From a virus, in IMG/VR virus record IMGVR_UViG_3300008262_000117, positions 1 through 47,572 of that record: DNA of 47,572 nt; one strand, 5' to 3'. The notes under the pieces are model-generated. The model was not told where the DNA came from. It worked only from the letters and a program-made list of their open reading frames with translations, and ran no database searches. Below, piece after piece: positions 39,901 to 47,572 of the stretch; positions within the stretch are counted from its first letter, which is position 1; every line of letters begins with the position of its first letter. Made by a program: the position numbers and the translations under genes.

Positions 39901-41984
39901 AAGCTTCAGAAATCTTTGGAGATATGACAGATGAGCAAATTGCAGAGTCTGTAAAGAAGGTTCAAGCTGTAAGTGAAGAAAAAATTGATGAACTTGTTGA
40001 TGCAGCGTTCCCAGATGATGCAGAAACTGCTGAACAGCTTAAGACAACTCTTAAAGCACGTCGTCAATATCTTATTGACCGTTTCTTAGGTGGACAACCA
40101 GCTGAAGAAACATCAGAGACACCAGAGAAGCCATCTGTTGATTCAAACACAACGGTTCTCGACACTTCAGGTGACTTAGAAGCACAGTTAGCTGATGCTC
40201 AAGCTGCTGGAAAGAAAGTAGCTTTTAAGTACAACGGAAAAGAAAGAGTTGTAACTCCAAAAGGAGTGTGGAAGAACCCACAGAATGGCAACATCAACCT
40301 TTCAGCCATTGATGAAGAGGGTGTAAAGAAGAATTACACACTTTCTAAGTTTGAGCAGAGCGGTTCTACTGCTTCAGAAGCACCAGAGGCTGCTCCAACA
40401 CCTGAGAAGGAACTTCCACAAGCTCCAGAGGCTGCTCAGATTGATCCAGCAGAGAAGCAAAAGGTTCTTGATGAAGTCTCTGCTCTTGCAGAAAAACTTT
40501 TTGGTAATAAGGGTAAGACAAAAGACTTACTTGAATCTTTAAAGGGTCAAGATGGTGCTAACACAGACCTGATTGATTCAATTCTTGAAGATATAAACAC
40601 TCCATCTGCTCCTGCAGATGCAACTCCAGAAGAAAAGATTCAATCTGACCTTTCGCAAGCTCTAACTCCAGATGAAGACGCTGCTCCAGAAGATGAAGTA
40701 GCGCCAATTGACCCTGTAGCACTTGCAGAAGAATTAAAGAAGCCTTTAGACCCAGATTTGATTTGGGCAAAGGTAAAAGATGAAAAGGGAATTTCTGTAC
40801 TTGAAAACGGTGACATTGTTGTTGCTGAGAATGTAACTCCAGCTGGCTCAACTATTTACACAATGGTTAAGCGCAACGCTGATAATACATTTAGTGTCTA
40901 TCACCGAATCAAAGGTAATGACGGAACTTCTAGAGTTAAAACTCTTGCAGGACGTTGGCACTCATACACTGCTCTCTCTAGCCGTATCGAGAACGAGAAG
41001 TGGAAAGCAAAGATAACTCCAAGTAAAGTTATCTCAAAATCTAAGCCAGAAACTCCAGGAACTATTGCACCTTCTGCAATCCCTACAAAGAAGGGTGCTT
41101 ACGTATCTGCTGATGGCAAGACTCCAATTAAGGTTGGAATGATTGTCAAAGATACCAAGACTGGAAAGATTGGAAAGGTTGTATCTCTTAAGGATGAGCT
41201 TGTTACATCTAAGAGCAAATCAAACCCACAGGGTTACACCTATACAGATGTTGCAAAAGTCCAATGGGAAGATGGAAAGAAGAATTGGAAGGTTTCAACC
41301 TACCTAGATATTCAAGATACTTCAGGAGTAAAGCCAGATAAACCAGAAGATGATGGACCTACTGGTGGCGGTGGAGGAACACCTACAACCCCTAAGACTC
41401 CATCCAGTCCTGCGCCAGTAAACAGCACAGAGCCTAAAGTTGAGTTGCCTAAATACGAAGGCGCGGATTTAGCAGGTGCTACTTCAATTAAAGATGTAGA
41501 AGCAAAAGCAGTAGATAAAAATTCTATTGGTCATTTAGCTTCATATGGTGCAAACGATTACAGCGATTACAAGCAGTTCTTGCAAGGTGAACTTATTAAA
41601 GACCCTAACTCTAAGAACATGGCTCCTGGCATTTTGGTTCAAAACGCTAACCCAAATGATTCAGACCAAGATTTAACTAGCTATGGAGTTATCTCAAAGC
41701 AAGATGCAAAGACTGGTGACATTGAGGTTTCATACTTTGATGGTCCTTTAGCTGGACAGACAAAATCTACAAAGTCAGACAAAATCTGGTCCCGTGAAAA
41801 GTTTATTACTCCAGAGCAAGCAAAAGAATTAGACATTGAAATTGACCAAACTCTATTTGATAAGTCAAAGGCTGCTGGAAAAGCTAAAGGTGAGTTATAC
41901 GCTAAACAACAAGCCGAAAAGCTAAAGAAAGCTCAGCAAGCTGCTGAAACTCTGTATCTCCTCACCCAAGTGTTCCTTCTTTAG
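33942..41984 (+). CDS. giant multidomain head protein: exonuclease, NUDIX and kinase-like domains, 2680 aa
   Basis: Domains in order: an N-terminal part with NTDLLPISHPRST (about 107-119) and a basic RRARAMRQRRDRKGRF; two copies of an acidic module around residues 600-650 and 765-815 (ATGYGTLPFEDG; MPGYGMLGTQTDDG); two copies of a VTGYYPGHxSQ module (about 920, 1077); a DEDDh exonuclease (about 1190-1375: HLDFEST, SAHNMPFDGEIL, DTLSLARK, HDASVDVAVL); a NUDIX domain (about 1650-1795: AKEEFMEEVGG, with Lys replacing the usual Arg); a kinase-like domain (about 1823-2047: DAWLGNYD, TRIDAGGSLLFRAQG); and further beta modules. It probably enters the host with the DNA or stays in the head. The C-terminus appears frame-broken. 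Confidence 0.85.
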   Translation: MAKYSKTPKQQAAIAIAKKKVKTLSLEQQNERILEAGFDIVKSANTKFSGSRLITRRAAKSVMTRCLSKYENETYSLRRMRTLKELNGYIQLAQYNKVFSVSPENTDLLPISHPRSTRKHELSTAEVMKHRARWIIDDPNIQDDTVRSILSSALTAHPASPEYEYSIARLQSMPQGSVPQYALLAALGDGNSPAARRARAMRQRRDRKGRFAEMGGGLRALIRRISGAVQSLSGRAVATDEGSDTFDMELPNGDLVRVPAKSAEGVKAILKSAQGPDGYSKTAAKVKTGDPVIEEADLVKIDAPAGFSKDESWSPSDVDKEYYGTKIDLGTKYTDDAYDVIKISTPNAAAKDKFEAAQQREGEGQNVVTEGAGKNGSLDPNLPVYFVSRRGEDDSKPFAVAQRWSDVQDYISQDEPNFEKGELPNPAKMLDEGGEEPTPDTPEETPASEVQGELIPKVSKKNLKKNMKEYKKNLKDYEENGGLFPLDPSKDHILLPDGSVVDAETGELERDASGQAPTEEPAVKAKLDVGPKLNLPEQIKDSGKKPAEPTPGYYNVDRGEYTPEGPIDGQEASDFTDDPAELAQKFDTPTLEKSLEDGVKGTEKSPATGYGTLPFEDGDEIVPAEAIYNALKEQGEDADAILDGIYGKKDATPEVSDEVKDELGKDLPEVPEMEGGDPTELPTLLEGLSDDEKDNYAKTGEYKQYLPKNDTFDVPEDYAELSPEAFDKDQYVIPEDAPEGFNYDPVDIANYYDTEDLKGELRRALEPGNEMPGYGMLGTQTDDGEEYSAYVPGEAIRDALQLQGEDTNALTKEIYDEGFAGQEEDALTPEQINDALEGEAPDTEEITPEPAQEAPTETTEQAPSDEKGPEAVDGVAVGEPTGPAKLKAKTTELKAGDVTTNDFFTIESIEPSEFPGKSWVTGYYPGHVSQKTKLWNNDTDISVYRNIDAPTKGDLPVLSKPKAKEYDPEGKVYKNPEGVWVPKDAAAQKQYLADFEKYNEELAQAKEMWSAPEGLEEWVSESEAPVYTPSKPVGVVGVGATEVKPGDIAFKKEGKNDFYEYFIVQDVTTDETGNAVVTGYYPGHQSQTKTWKGTTPIEVIRGASDLPEPGKKPALERPKKDDPAYKEKYAEFNAAKKESAATFTPPIDVDALPPKPKKVSRPTPPAFMGDKLKAIAAEANGDPVKFKELLANEEVVHLDFESTGGFTSPSPIQVSMTKVKNGEIIEEKTLFMNPEQPLDSFYTDKDPSEVLKDSDGNPISDEFLSKQMSQADAFKEISDFLGADPIVSAHNMPFDGEILRRKMAEYGLDYKPAGEIDTLSLARKVINGSAGDHKLEAVANRYGLAEPNTDWHDASVDVAVLPGILNNLLDEMAVTKSGIDVLDLEKSSADYDKAKAEYDAYKSGKSKADSELVMSKTFADGMAGKDVPETDALVKAMPKDKPTSDEVSPSTSAKPTELSDGDFQVESVLGGNVSNNWVSDPENTTNVGAIAVEEWQPGDFIKAKHDGFHEIISITPIEGDDKRVLVKRRLLANGKEYESAWVKYQAYEVWRRNGEPEAVPAPEPELEQPQLEIDEAPEKEANAGKWNDYNIAEGTDGVFYAENISAADVQALKAGTLTPPKLPFFAPLGGGNNQETGEGYFFTSDGKRFWGKYGAGGALIRRKNADGEYEYFLAKRSSSLSQGGGKWGIPGGAHKDQTIAKAPNATAKEEFMEEVGGDISALEPIYVDTNKVGAEWAYETSVFEVGPDQYNDLSSKDGENTATGWFTGDQIKKMADAEMLHPDFADSFSNIVSNLEDEDAKTDKPIPEPEVNVEDVQATFDTSNWKKTGSQAGSNQGAFYTDPDTGNQYYVKKPKSDKHFANEVLGGALYEEAGVKFGRAYKGIDKNGNSVLVSPLVEGSDADFGSKKSDSDVKKNAQDDFAVDAWLGNYDVIGLEYDNVLTDKDGNVTRIDAGGSLLFRAQGGTDKEFGPEATQVDSMRNPKENPQASEIFGDMTDEQIAESVKKVQAVSEEKIDELVDAAFPDDAETAEQLKTTLKARRQYLIDRFLGGQPAEETSETPEKPSVDSNTTVLDTSGDLEAQLADAQAAGKKVAFKYNGKERVVTPKGVWKNPQNGNINLSAIDEEGVKKNYTLSKFEQSGSTASEAPEAAPTPEKELPQAPEAAQIDPAEKQKVLDEVSALAEKLFGNKGKTKDLLESLKGQDGANTDLIDSILEDINTPSAPADATPEEKIQSDLSQALTPDEDAAPEDEVAPIDPVALAEELKKPLDPDLIWAKVKDEKGISVLENGDIVVAENVTPAGSTIYTMVKRNADNTFSVYHRIKGNDGTSRVKTLAGRWHSYTALSSRIENEKWKAKITPSKVISKSKPETPGTIAPSAIPTKKGAYVSADGKTPIKVGMIVKDTKTGKIGKVVSLKDELVTSKSKSNPQGYTYTDVAKVQWEDGKKNWKVSTYLDIQDTSGVKPDKPEDDGPTGGGGGTPTTPKTPSSPAPVNSTEPKVELPKYEGADLAGATSIKDVEAKAVDKNSIGHLASYGANDYSDYKQFLQGELIKDPNSKNMAPGILVQNANPNDSDQDLTSYGVISKQDAKTGDIEVSYFDGPLAGQTKSTKSDKIWSREKFITPEQAKELDIEIDQTLFDKSKAAGKAKGELYAKQQAEKLKKAQQAAETLYLLTQVFLL

Positions 41985-41998
41985 TAGATGCTCTTAAA

Positions 41999-43276
41999 AT
42001 GGCAAATAATGACAACCCAGCGGAAGCTGCTAACGGTTCAACTACTTTGCTTGACTCGGATTCAATTGAGGATTTAGAAGTTCACGTTGGTATGGTTACT
42101 GACAAAGATGGTCAAAAGAAAATTCGTCTGCAATTTACTCTAACAAGCTGGGCTGGAAAGCAAGTAACAGCTAAAGCAGACTCAGACCCAAATATTACAA
42201 AGACCAAAGCTTTAAGACTTGATAAATGGAAAAAGCAACCAGACGGTTCTGTTGTTTGGCAAGACACTTGGGATACCAGCACTGTTGATTCAAACAAGAA
42301 CGGTGTGACTTTCGAAGGACCTGCTGGAAAGGGAACTTTCCTTCTTCACCGTGCATCTAAGTCAATAGATGACACCGAAGTCGATTTCTTTAAGTATCAC
42401 AGTAGTAGTCCATACGCTGTTTCATTTCACAACAAAGCAGAGATTTATCTGCCAGCAGATGCAACTCCTGAAGATGTTGCAGAAGCTTTAAACTCTTTAG
42501 GTGGTATTTCTCAGGTTCGTCCTGCCCTTGAGTCAGATGTTCGAGGTGTTATTGAAAACAAAATGATTTGGCTTCTTGGTGCAGCAACTGATGGCAAAAA
42601 GAACTACGCTGGAGAGCTTCGTCAAAAGACTCTAGACATTATCAAAGAAGAGTATGGATTTACTGCAGATGATGTTGAAATTGTTGCAGACCCTCTAGCT
42701 AGAGGACGTATTAATTATTATATGCCAGAGGCTGCTGTAGAAAAGCTTATGGAGAAGACAGGATTCTCTCCACACATTGTTCATAACTGGAAGGGTGGAG
42801 ACCAAACCAACACTGTTGATTGGTTCTACGATGTTATTACATCTGGAGGAATCTACGCAACTGCTACTCGTTGGATGAATGGAATTAACAAGAGTGGAAT
42901 GTCCTCCTCTTCTGATATTGATGCCAACGGCGGAAATTACGTTTTTGCCTCTCCATCATCAAAAGGCTCGAGCACTTCTTCAAATCTAGCTTTCTACTTT
43001 AACTCGAAGAGTGTGCTTCGTCGTCTTGACTACTACAAGAACAACTCTGATAAGTATGGGCAGCTTCAATCTGACTCGGAAGACATTGTTGAATCTTTAA
43101 GCAATAACTACGGCGAGTTGATGTTTAAAAAGAACCTCTCTTGGGCAGACTTGTCCTCCATATCAATGCCAACAGCTATTAGAGAAAAGCTGATTGAAAG
43201 ATTGATGTCTGAAGGAAAGACTGATTTAGCAGACATTGTTGCTGGTAAAAAGAAAAAGAAAGGGGCTAAGAAATAA
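41999..43276 (+). CDS. hypothetical protein, 425 aa, probably the continuation of the giant protein
   Basis: ATG 41999 has no ribosome-binding site. The same frame is open upstream from 41948 and encodes SVSPHPSVPSLVDALK leading directly into this protein, which suggests that it was originally joined to the 2680-residue ORF and separated by a one-base loss. It has a beta-rich N-terminal domain (LEVHVGMVTDKDGQKKIRLQFTL) and a long mixed C-terminal part (WLLGAATDGKKNYAGELRQ; WADLSSISMPTAIREKLIERLM). Family unknown. Its stop overlaps the next gene as TAATG. Confidence 0.75.
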   Translation: MANNDNPAEAANGSTTLLDSDSIEDLEVHVGMVTDKDGQKKIRLQFTLTSWAGKQVTAKADSDPNITKTKALRLDKWKKQPDGSVVWQDTWDTSTVDSNKNGVTFEGPAGKGTFLLHRASKSIDDTEVDFFKYHSSSPYAVSFHNKAEIYLPADATPEDVAEALNSLGGISQVRPALESDVRGVIENKMIWLLGAATDGKKNYAGELRQKTLDIIKEEYGFTADDVEIVADPLARGRINYYMPEAAVEKLMEKTGFSPHIVHNWKGGDQTNTVDWFYDVITSGGIYATATRWMNGINKSGMSSSSDIDANGGNYVFASPSSKGSSTSSNLAFYFNSKSVLRRLDYYKNNSDKYGQLQSDSEDIVESLSNNYGELMFKKNLSWADLSSISMPTAIREKLIERLMSEGKTDLADIVAGKKKKKGAKK

Positions 43277-43881
43277 TGGCTCTTATCTCTGAATACGTAA
43301 TTTTTGGCACTCCTGGAGTTATCGAGAAACTATCTGGAGAAGACCAAATCAAATTCCCTATATTCGATGCAGTTCAGTTCGTGTATGAGGGAGACGACGA
43401 TGAAGCCGATAGCGGCATCCTCGTTCGTGGAGGACGCGGCATGTTTTACCCAGTTGATCCAGAGTTAGTTAAGGAAACCAACGGTACAATTGAGGTTGCT
43501 GCGTTCGACGGTACCTATCGAATCAGGAAGTTCACAGAGGAAGACTCTGCGCTTCTAACTGGTTATGGACTGACTCTAACCCCGCAAATGATGGAGGAAA
43601 TGATGGCAATCGACGAACAAGTCGGTTTAGAACAAGCCGTTGAGGCATTGTCAAATGATGCTGGCGACGTCACAGCTGTTGTCTTCACAGTTACTGGGCT
43701 TGGCACTTTCTTCCGCACAGATGGTAAGTGGACTCCTGCCACTCCTGAAATGTCTGAAGAATATGACGGCTCAGAAATTACAGACATTGACTATGACAAA
43801 TCAGCAGACCTTGTAAGCCGCTGGGATGCTGGTGACAAGCTCACTAAAACAGACCTAGCAGATTACGCGGTAGAGGAATAA
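43276..43881 (+). CDS. hypothetical acidic protein, 201 aa
   Basis: Unrecognised; mixed, with a FDGTYRIRKFTEEDSALLTG middle and an acidic C-terminus (YDGSEITDIDYDKSADLV). In operon order with the head genes and coupled by TAATG to its neighbour. GAGG precedes the next gene 2 bases later. Confidence 0.7.
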   Translation: MALISEYVIFGTPGVIEKLSGEDQIKFPIFDAVQFVYEGDDDEADSGILVRGGRGMFYPVDPELVKETNGTIEVAAFDGTYRIRKFTEEDSALLTGYGLTLTPQMMEEMMAIDEQVGLEQAVEALSNDAGDVTAVVFTVTGLGTFFRTDGKWTPATPEMSEEYDGSEITDIDYDKSADLVSRWDAGDKLTKTDLADYAVEE

Positions 43882-43883
43882 TA

Positions 43884-46613
43884 ATGCAATATCTAGGTAG
43901 AAATGATAGCTACGTTCTATTTTCGAACGAAAACTTAGCAGCAGTTATTGACGAGTCTACAAACACTGTTGTTCGAGTAGACAGTAGCTCAGTGTTGCTT
44001 GCTTCTGCAGATTGGGATACTTATGCTGAAAAGCCAGTTGCCTCTTCTGTTGAACTTGCAAATGCTGCTGTAACTGACCTAGATATTAAAGTTTTAAGTA
44101 ATGGCGATAGCAGCAACATGTACACAATTCCTGATGCTGTTATTGCAGAAGCTAAAAGAGGTCTTGCTTGGAGACGAGAAGAAAAACGAGGAGGGACACC
44201 AGTTGGGCTTAATACCGCTCGCACGCTTGCTGGCGGCGGCCAAATCGGCATCGCAAAAATCCGCCACATTGCAAAGTACTTCCCAAGACATGAAGTTGAC
44301 AAAAAGGGCAAGGGTTATAAACCGGGTCAAGCGAATTACCCCAGCAACGGTCGCATTGCTTGGGCTCTTTGGGGTGGAGACGCGGGCAAGAGGTGGGCGT
44401 CAGCAATAGTAGAACGCGACAATAAAAAGCGTTCAAACAATTCAGTTGTTGCATCAATTGATGAGTTCATGCCTATTCAAAGAATTGATTACACAGCATT
44501 CACTCCGTCAGATTATGAACCAGATTTTTATATTCGTATTCGTTTAGACGGTTCTGGAATTGATCGTTTATATAAAGTAGATATTGAAGGTTACTGCACC
44601 GTTTGGGATGACGGCTGCTGGGAAGACTTGGGTCACATCGATCACGACTTCATCACATATGACAAATCGCTTGATGACCCATATGACCAAGTTCAAAAAA
44701 TCCATACTCCTGTAGACCGTGAGTCTGCAGTAAAAATCTCTGCAATGCTGGATAACAATCCTTTTAATCCAGTATCGGTGCAGATGATTGATTTTGATGA
44801 ATCAGATTTAATTGAAAGAGCAATCCCTGAAATTGACTGGAATTTCTTAGACCAATTATCTGAAGATGATGTTTACGAAGTAGATGAGTGGGATGATGGT
44901 CTTCTTGCTGTAGGTGCTCCAACTACTGAAGCTCCAACAAATCAAGACGGTGACTACACACCAGAAGAGCGTTCAGAGAAGGCTTCTCGACAAGTACGAG
45001 ACCAGCTTGGTAAATTTGCAAAAGCTGGAAGCACTGTCATTGTTGGAAACGACCCTAAATACACAGGAAAAATTCTTTCTATTAATTCCGATACTCAGGA
45101 AGCTAACGTAGAGTTCCCAGGTGGAAGTGTTGTTGCTGTTCCTGCAAATCAGACTCAGTTAGCAGAAGATTATCAACCACTTCCTGTTCAAGGTTTTCCT
45201 AGTTTTGAATTAGACACCTCTGGAATTCTTGGAGAGCCTCGAGTTCCTATTGATGAGCCAACAGCAAAACTTCCAGGACGTTTACCACCTCTTACAGTAG
45301 ACAGTCTTCAAGTCATGCTTACTGACTGGACAAGCTGGGTTGCAGACCAAAGAGTTACTCCTGAATACACAGGGCAACCTGTAAGTGCACCAGCACCAGC
45401 TGCTGGAACTTCTCCTGCTGTAGATACACGACTTGACCCAAACACTGTTCTTGGTAAGTACTACACAGGTTCATTTAATCCAGACGGCACTCCTAAGCCA
45501 GGTTGGAATCCTGCTACTACAGAAAATGTTTACAACAACCCACTACTTCGTGATTGGTTGGATAAAAAATATAACAAGACAGCTGACCCAGAAACTGCTT
45601 ATCACCGAGATGGTTGGTATCGACCAACCCGTACATACGGAGATCTTGGTCCTAAAGTAGAAGGCAAAAAGTCTGCAAAAGATGTAAAAAAGATTAGTAC
45701 AGATGACTACATGAAGAAGTTTGACCCAGATCTTGAGATGTCAATTATTTCTTCAGCTGAAGGTAAAAAGCCTAACTACGAAATCACTCCTGAAAAAACA
45801 GACGTTGCTCCTATGTACATTGCAATTGTCGCTGAGGATGACCCAGCTGCAGTTATGGAGTTAGTTGCACTAGTTCCTGCAGGTGTAGACACAACCCAAC
45901 CAGCAACATTTAAACGTCGTAATCGTAAATGGGAACGCGATGAAAGAATTCTTGCTGACCTAAAAAGTCCAACACCTCCACCAACTATTGTTCTAAGCAC
46001 AGAACAACTTGCTGATGTTGTTTCTCAAATTGATGGTGGAATTGTTGCTTCTTTAAATGTAAACATTGCAATGGCTTTGAGTCTAAATCCAATCACTGCC
46101 GCTGGTGGTGCTGACCAAAACCGCGGTAATGCAGAAAAACTTCGTCGTTATTGGACAGTTGGCAAGGGCGGATTAAAGATTCGTTGGAACTCCCCAGGAG
46201 ACTGGACTCGTTGCCACCGTTATCTATCTAAGTATCTTGGTCCACGTTCTAAGGGCTACTGCGCACTACGTCATAAAGAGATGACTGGTATGTGGCCAGG
46301 AGATAAGCGCAATCCAGGTATGAAGAAGAAGTCTTTAGTTTCCAGTATTGAAGCACTTCGTTCTGAAGAGCAAATTATTGATTCATTTACTTTGACTGCT
46401 CGTGCTGAAGCCGCTAAAGCTAAATTTGCAGGTCGCGAAGGCGCTAAGCCAGTTGAGCACGGAGCAAAATTTGTAATACCTCTAGTTATTCCTGAAAATA
46501 AGGAATCTGGGGATGGTCGCATCTTTGATAAAGGTGTAATAGTTATGAGAGACCTACCTCTGCCACTACGAAAGGCTTGTTCGCAATGGGTTTATCCGTG
46601 GAGTTTCCGCTGA
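43884..46613 (+). CDS. fused head protein leading into the capsid maturation protease, frame-broken at 3' end, 909 aa
   Basis: Recognisable blocks: LAWRREEKRGGTPVGLNTAR...KIRHIAKYFPRHE..YPSNGRIAWALWGGDAGKRWA (about 93-177), a module seen in actinophage head proteins; a KAGSTVIVG beta module (about 376); RGNAEKLRRYWTVGKGGLKIRW..GDWTRCHRYLSKYLGPRSKGYCALRHKEMTG (about 750-802); and the start of a prohead-protease-like region FVIPLVIPENKESGDGRIFDKGVIVMRDLPLPL (about 862-895). After RDLPLPL the reading changes to RKACSQWVYPWSFR and stops. The natural continuation lies in the +1 frame from 46570. Confidence 0.8.
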   Translation: MQYLGRNDSYVLFSNENLAAVIDESTNTVVRVDSSSVLLASADWDTYAEKPVASSVELANAAVTDLDIKVLSNGDSSNMYTIPDAVIAEAKRGLAWRREEKRGGTPVGLNTARTLAGGGQIGIAKIRHIAKYFPRHEVDKKGKGYKPGQANYPSNGRIAWALWGGDAGKRWASAIVERDNKKRSNNSVVASIDEFMPIQRIDYTAFTPSDYEPDFYIRIRLDGSGIDRLYKVDIEGYCTVWDDGCWEDLGHIDHDFITYDKSLDDPYDQVQKIHTPVDRESAVKISAMLDNNPFNPVSVQMIDFDESDLIERAIPEIDWNFLDQLSEDDVYEVDEWDDGLLAVGAPTTEAPTNQDGDYTPEERSEKASRQVRDQLGKFAKAGSTVIVGNDPKYTGKILSINSDTQEANVEFPGGSVVAVPANQTQLAEDYQPLPVQGFPSFELDTSGILGEPRVPIDEPTAKLPGRLPPLTVDSLQVMLTDWTSWVADQRVTPEYTGQPVSAPAPAAGTSPAVDTRLDPNTVLGKYYTGSFNPDGTPKPGWNPATTENVYNNPLLRDWLDKKYNKTADPETAYHRDGWYRPTRTYGDLGPKVEGKKSAKDVKKISTDDYMKKFDPDLEMSIISSAEGKKPNYEITPEKTDVAPMYIAIVAEDDPAAVMELVALVPAGVDTTQPATFKRRNRKWERDERILADLKSPTPPPTIVLSTEQLADVVSQIDGGIVASLNVNIAMALSLNPITAAGGADQNRGNAEKLRRYWTVGKGGLKIRWNSPGDWTRCHRYLSKYLGPRSKGYCALRHKEMTGMWPGDKRNPGMKKKSLVSSIEALRSEEQIIDSFTLTARAEAAKAKFAGREGAKPVEHGAKFVIPLVIPENKESGDGRIFDKGVIVMRDLPLPLRKACSQWVYPWSFR

Positions 46614-47572
46614 CATGGATATGTTTGAAGCTGACGAAGAGGAAGCTTCAGAAGACTCAGGTAAAGTAGAGGCGGGTAGAATAGTAATCAAGAATGCTCG
46701 GATTATGGCTGTCACTATTGTGCCAAAACCAGCATTCCAAGAGTGCTATATCCAAATCGTTGATGATGGCAACGAGTTAGAGGAGGATGCTGTGTCAGTT
46801 CCAGATGGTATTTATGTAGATGGGGTGAACCCACTAGACGCATCGGCGCTTGTTGCTTGCGGAATGGTCGCGGGTGCAATTCCTGTAGAACCTCCTGCAG
46901 AATGGTTTGAAAACCAGAAACTTGATAAAGCGACTCCACTCACCATCACAGATGAAGGTCGCGTATTCGGTCACATTGCCGCTTGGCATGTAGACCACAT
47001 TGGAATGGCGTTTGGAACTCGTCCTCCACGCAGTCGTTCTAAATATTCATACTTCCACACTGGAATTATTCGTACCGCAGAAGGTAAAGATGTTCCAGTT
47101 GGTCAACTAACTTTGGCTGGCGGTCACGCTGGTCTTGAGGCTTCTGCTGAAGAAGCAGTGCGTCATTATGATGACACTGCATCAGCATTCGCAGACGTGC
47201 ACGCAGGTGAAGATGCTTACGGAATTTGGGTTTCAGGTGCTCTACGCCCTGGCACAACCCCCGAGCAAATCAGAGCCGCTCGTGCATCAGCTCCATCAGG
47301 TGACTGGCGACCAATCAAGGGACACCTTGAACTGGTTGCTGTTTGCCAAGTAAACGTTCCAGGCTTCCCAATTGCTCGTGCTCGTGTTGCATCAGGTCAG
47401 GTAATGGCTTTGGTTGCAGCAGGTGCAAACGTTCTTGCTCAAATGAAGCATGACCCAATTGCCGAAATCAATTACAAGATTGATGCTCTAGAGAGTATTC
47501 ATAAAGCTTCTCAAGCTGCAGCTATGGCTGAAAAAATGGCTAGCCTTTCTGCTCGCGTTGCGGGTGCAAAGG
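46570..47572 (+). pseudogene. capsid maturation protease, displaced C-terminal part, runs off the window
   Basis: Frame +1 relative to the previous ORF gives ERLVRNGFIRGVSADMDMFEAD, which in the proteases I recall follows the catalytic core, then RIVIKNARIMAVTIVPKPAFQECYI, GHIAAWHVDHIGM, GHAGLEASAEEAVRHYDDT and a coiled-coil end still open at 47572. The usual core between RDLPLPL and RLVRNGF (a WQ-GEH...VG-I-D type stretch) is missing, so this is a deletion plus frameshift, or an assembly fault. A separate start at ATG 46615, behind a distant GGAG, is possible. Confidence 0.65.

Noticed and set aside
41948-41984. Programmed -1 ribosomal frameshift
   Set aside because: No X-XXY-YYZ slippery heptamer in the overlap; a one-base loss in an A-run explains the break more simply.
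1-47572. Integrase, attachment site or transposase
   Set aside because: No tyrosine or serine recombinase, IS element or tRNA-overlapping repeat was found on either strand.

Overview
The window looks like part of a tailed double-stranded DNA phage (Caudoviricetes) of a fairly low-GC actinobacterium. The evidence is the gene style: very small, tightly packed genes with ATGA, GTGA and TAATG overlaps, many zinc-ribbon microproteins, a short membrane protein with a lysine-rich tail, and a portal followed by giant fused head proteins. Promoters are TTGACA/TANNNT type, and several genes have no Shine-Dalgarno and start about 7 bases after a -10 box, which suggests leaderless transcripts, common in Actinobacteria. 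No integrase and no recognisable large terminase, major capsid or tail genes are present, so the phage genome extends beyond the window. The host assignment is inference.

Layout. (1) 1-5061, minus strand: an M23 endopeptidase cut by the left edge, a GNAT acetyltransferase, small genes, a complete class II (adenosylcobalamin-dependent) ribonucleotide reductase, two zinc-ribbon microproteins and a DUF4406-type protein. (2) 5092-5745, plus strand: a GT-A glycosyltransferase-like protein. (3) 5746-6293: an AT-rich gene-free stretch with four regularly spaced 43-45 bp units bounded by ACTATCA/TGATAGT, a candidate origin, partition or operator site. (4) 6294-10010: small genes, a holin-like protein and a putative small-terminase or DNA-binding protein. 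(5) 10011-10606: a non-coding repeat region. (6) 10607-27076: about 38 mostly small plus-strand genes in short transcription units. They include an Api92-like protein, a MoxR/CobS-type AAA+ ATPase with a VWA/HExxH partner, a proteasome-like Ntn hydrolase, a lytic transglycosylase and a possible peptidoglycan-binding protein. (7) 27266-28551: five minus-strand genes, including DUF3846. (8) 28650-29327: a gene-free, G-depleted stretch. (9) 29328-47572: the head operon, with a helix-turn-helix protein, a DUF1360 membrane protein, the portal, a Cys-rich protein, a 2680-residue multidomain protein (DEDDh exonuclease, NUDIX and kinase-like domains), and a second fused protein whose capsid-protease part is broken by a frame change near 46,570.

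Control layer. Four DNA signals recur through the small-gene half. They are: a promoter family whose 15-19 bp spacer usually carries TGCAGGAAG; hairpins at or near the predicted RNA 5' end, followed by an AACGACGAAAGGA ribosome-binding leader; an oriented motif GGGGTAAAAATT, about 25 forward and 7 reverse copies or variants, confined to about 8.5-30.4 kb; and CTTCCAAATAACTTT, often downstream of GGGGTAAAAATT. The confinement and orientation bias recall operator or stoperator networks of actinophage repressors, but no repressor could be identified. A 76-nt cloverleaf-like RNA candidate (20620-20695) begins at the predicted start of one transcript.

How the parts may work together: the reductase needs vitamin B12, and the MoxR/VWA pair resembles CobS/CobT chelatase subunits, so a cobalamin link is possible but unproven. 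Two frame breaks in the head operon (41,948-41,984 and about 46,570) may be sequencing or assembly errors, or real events.
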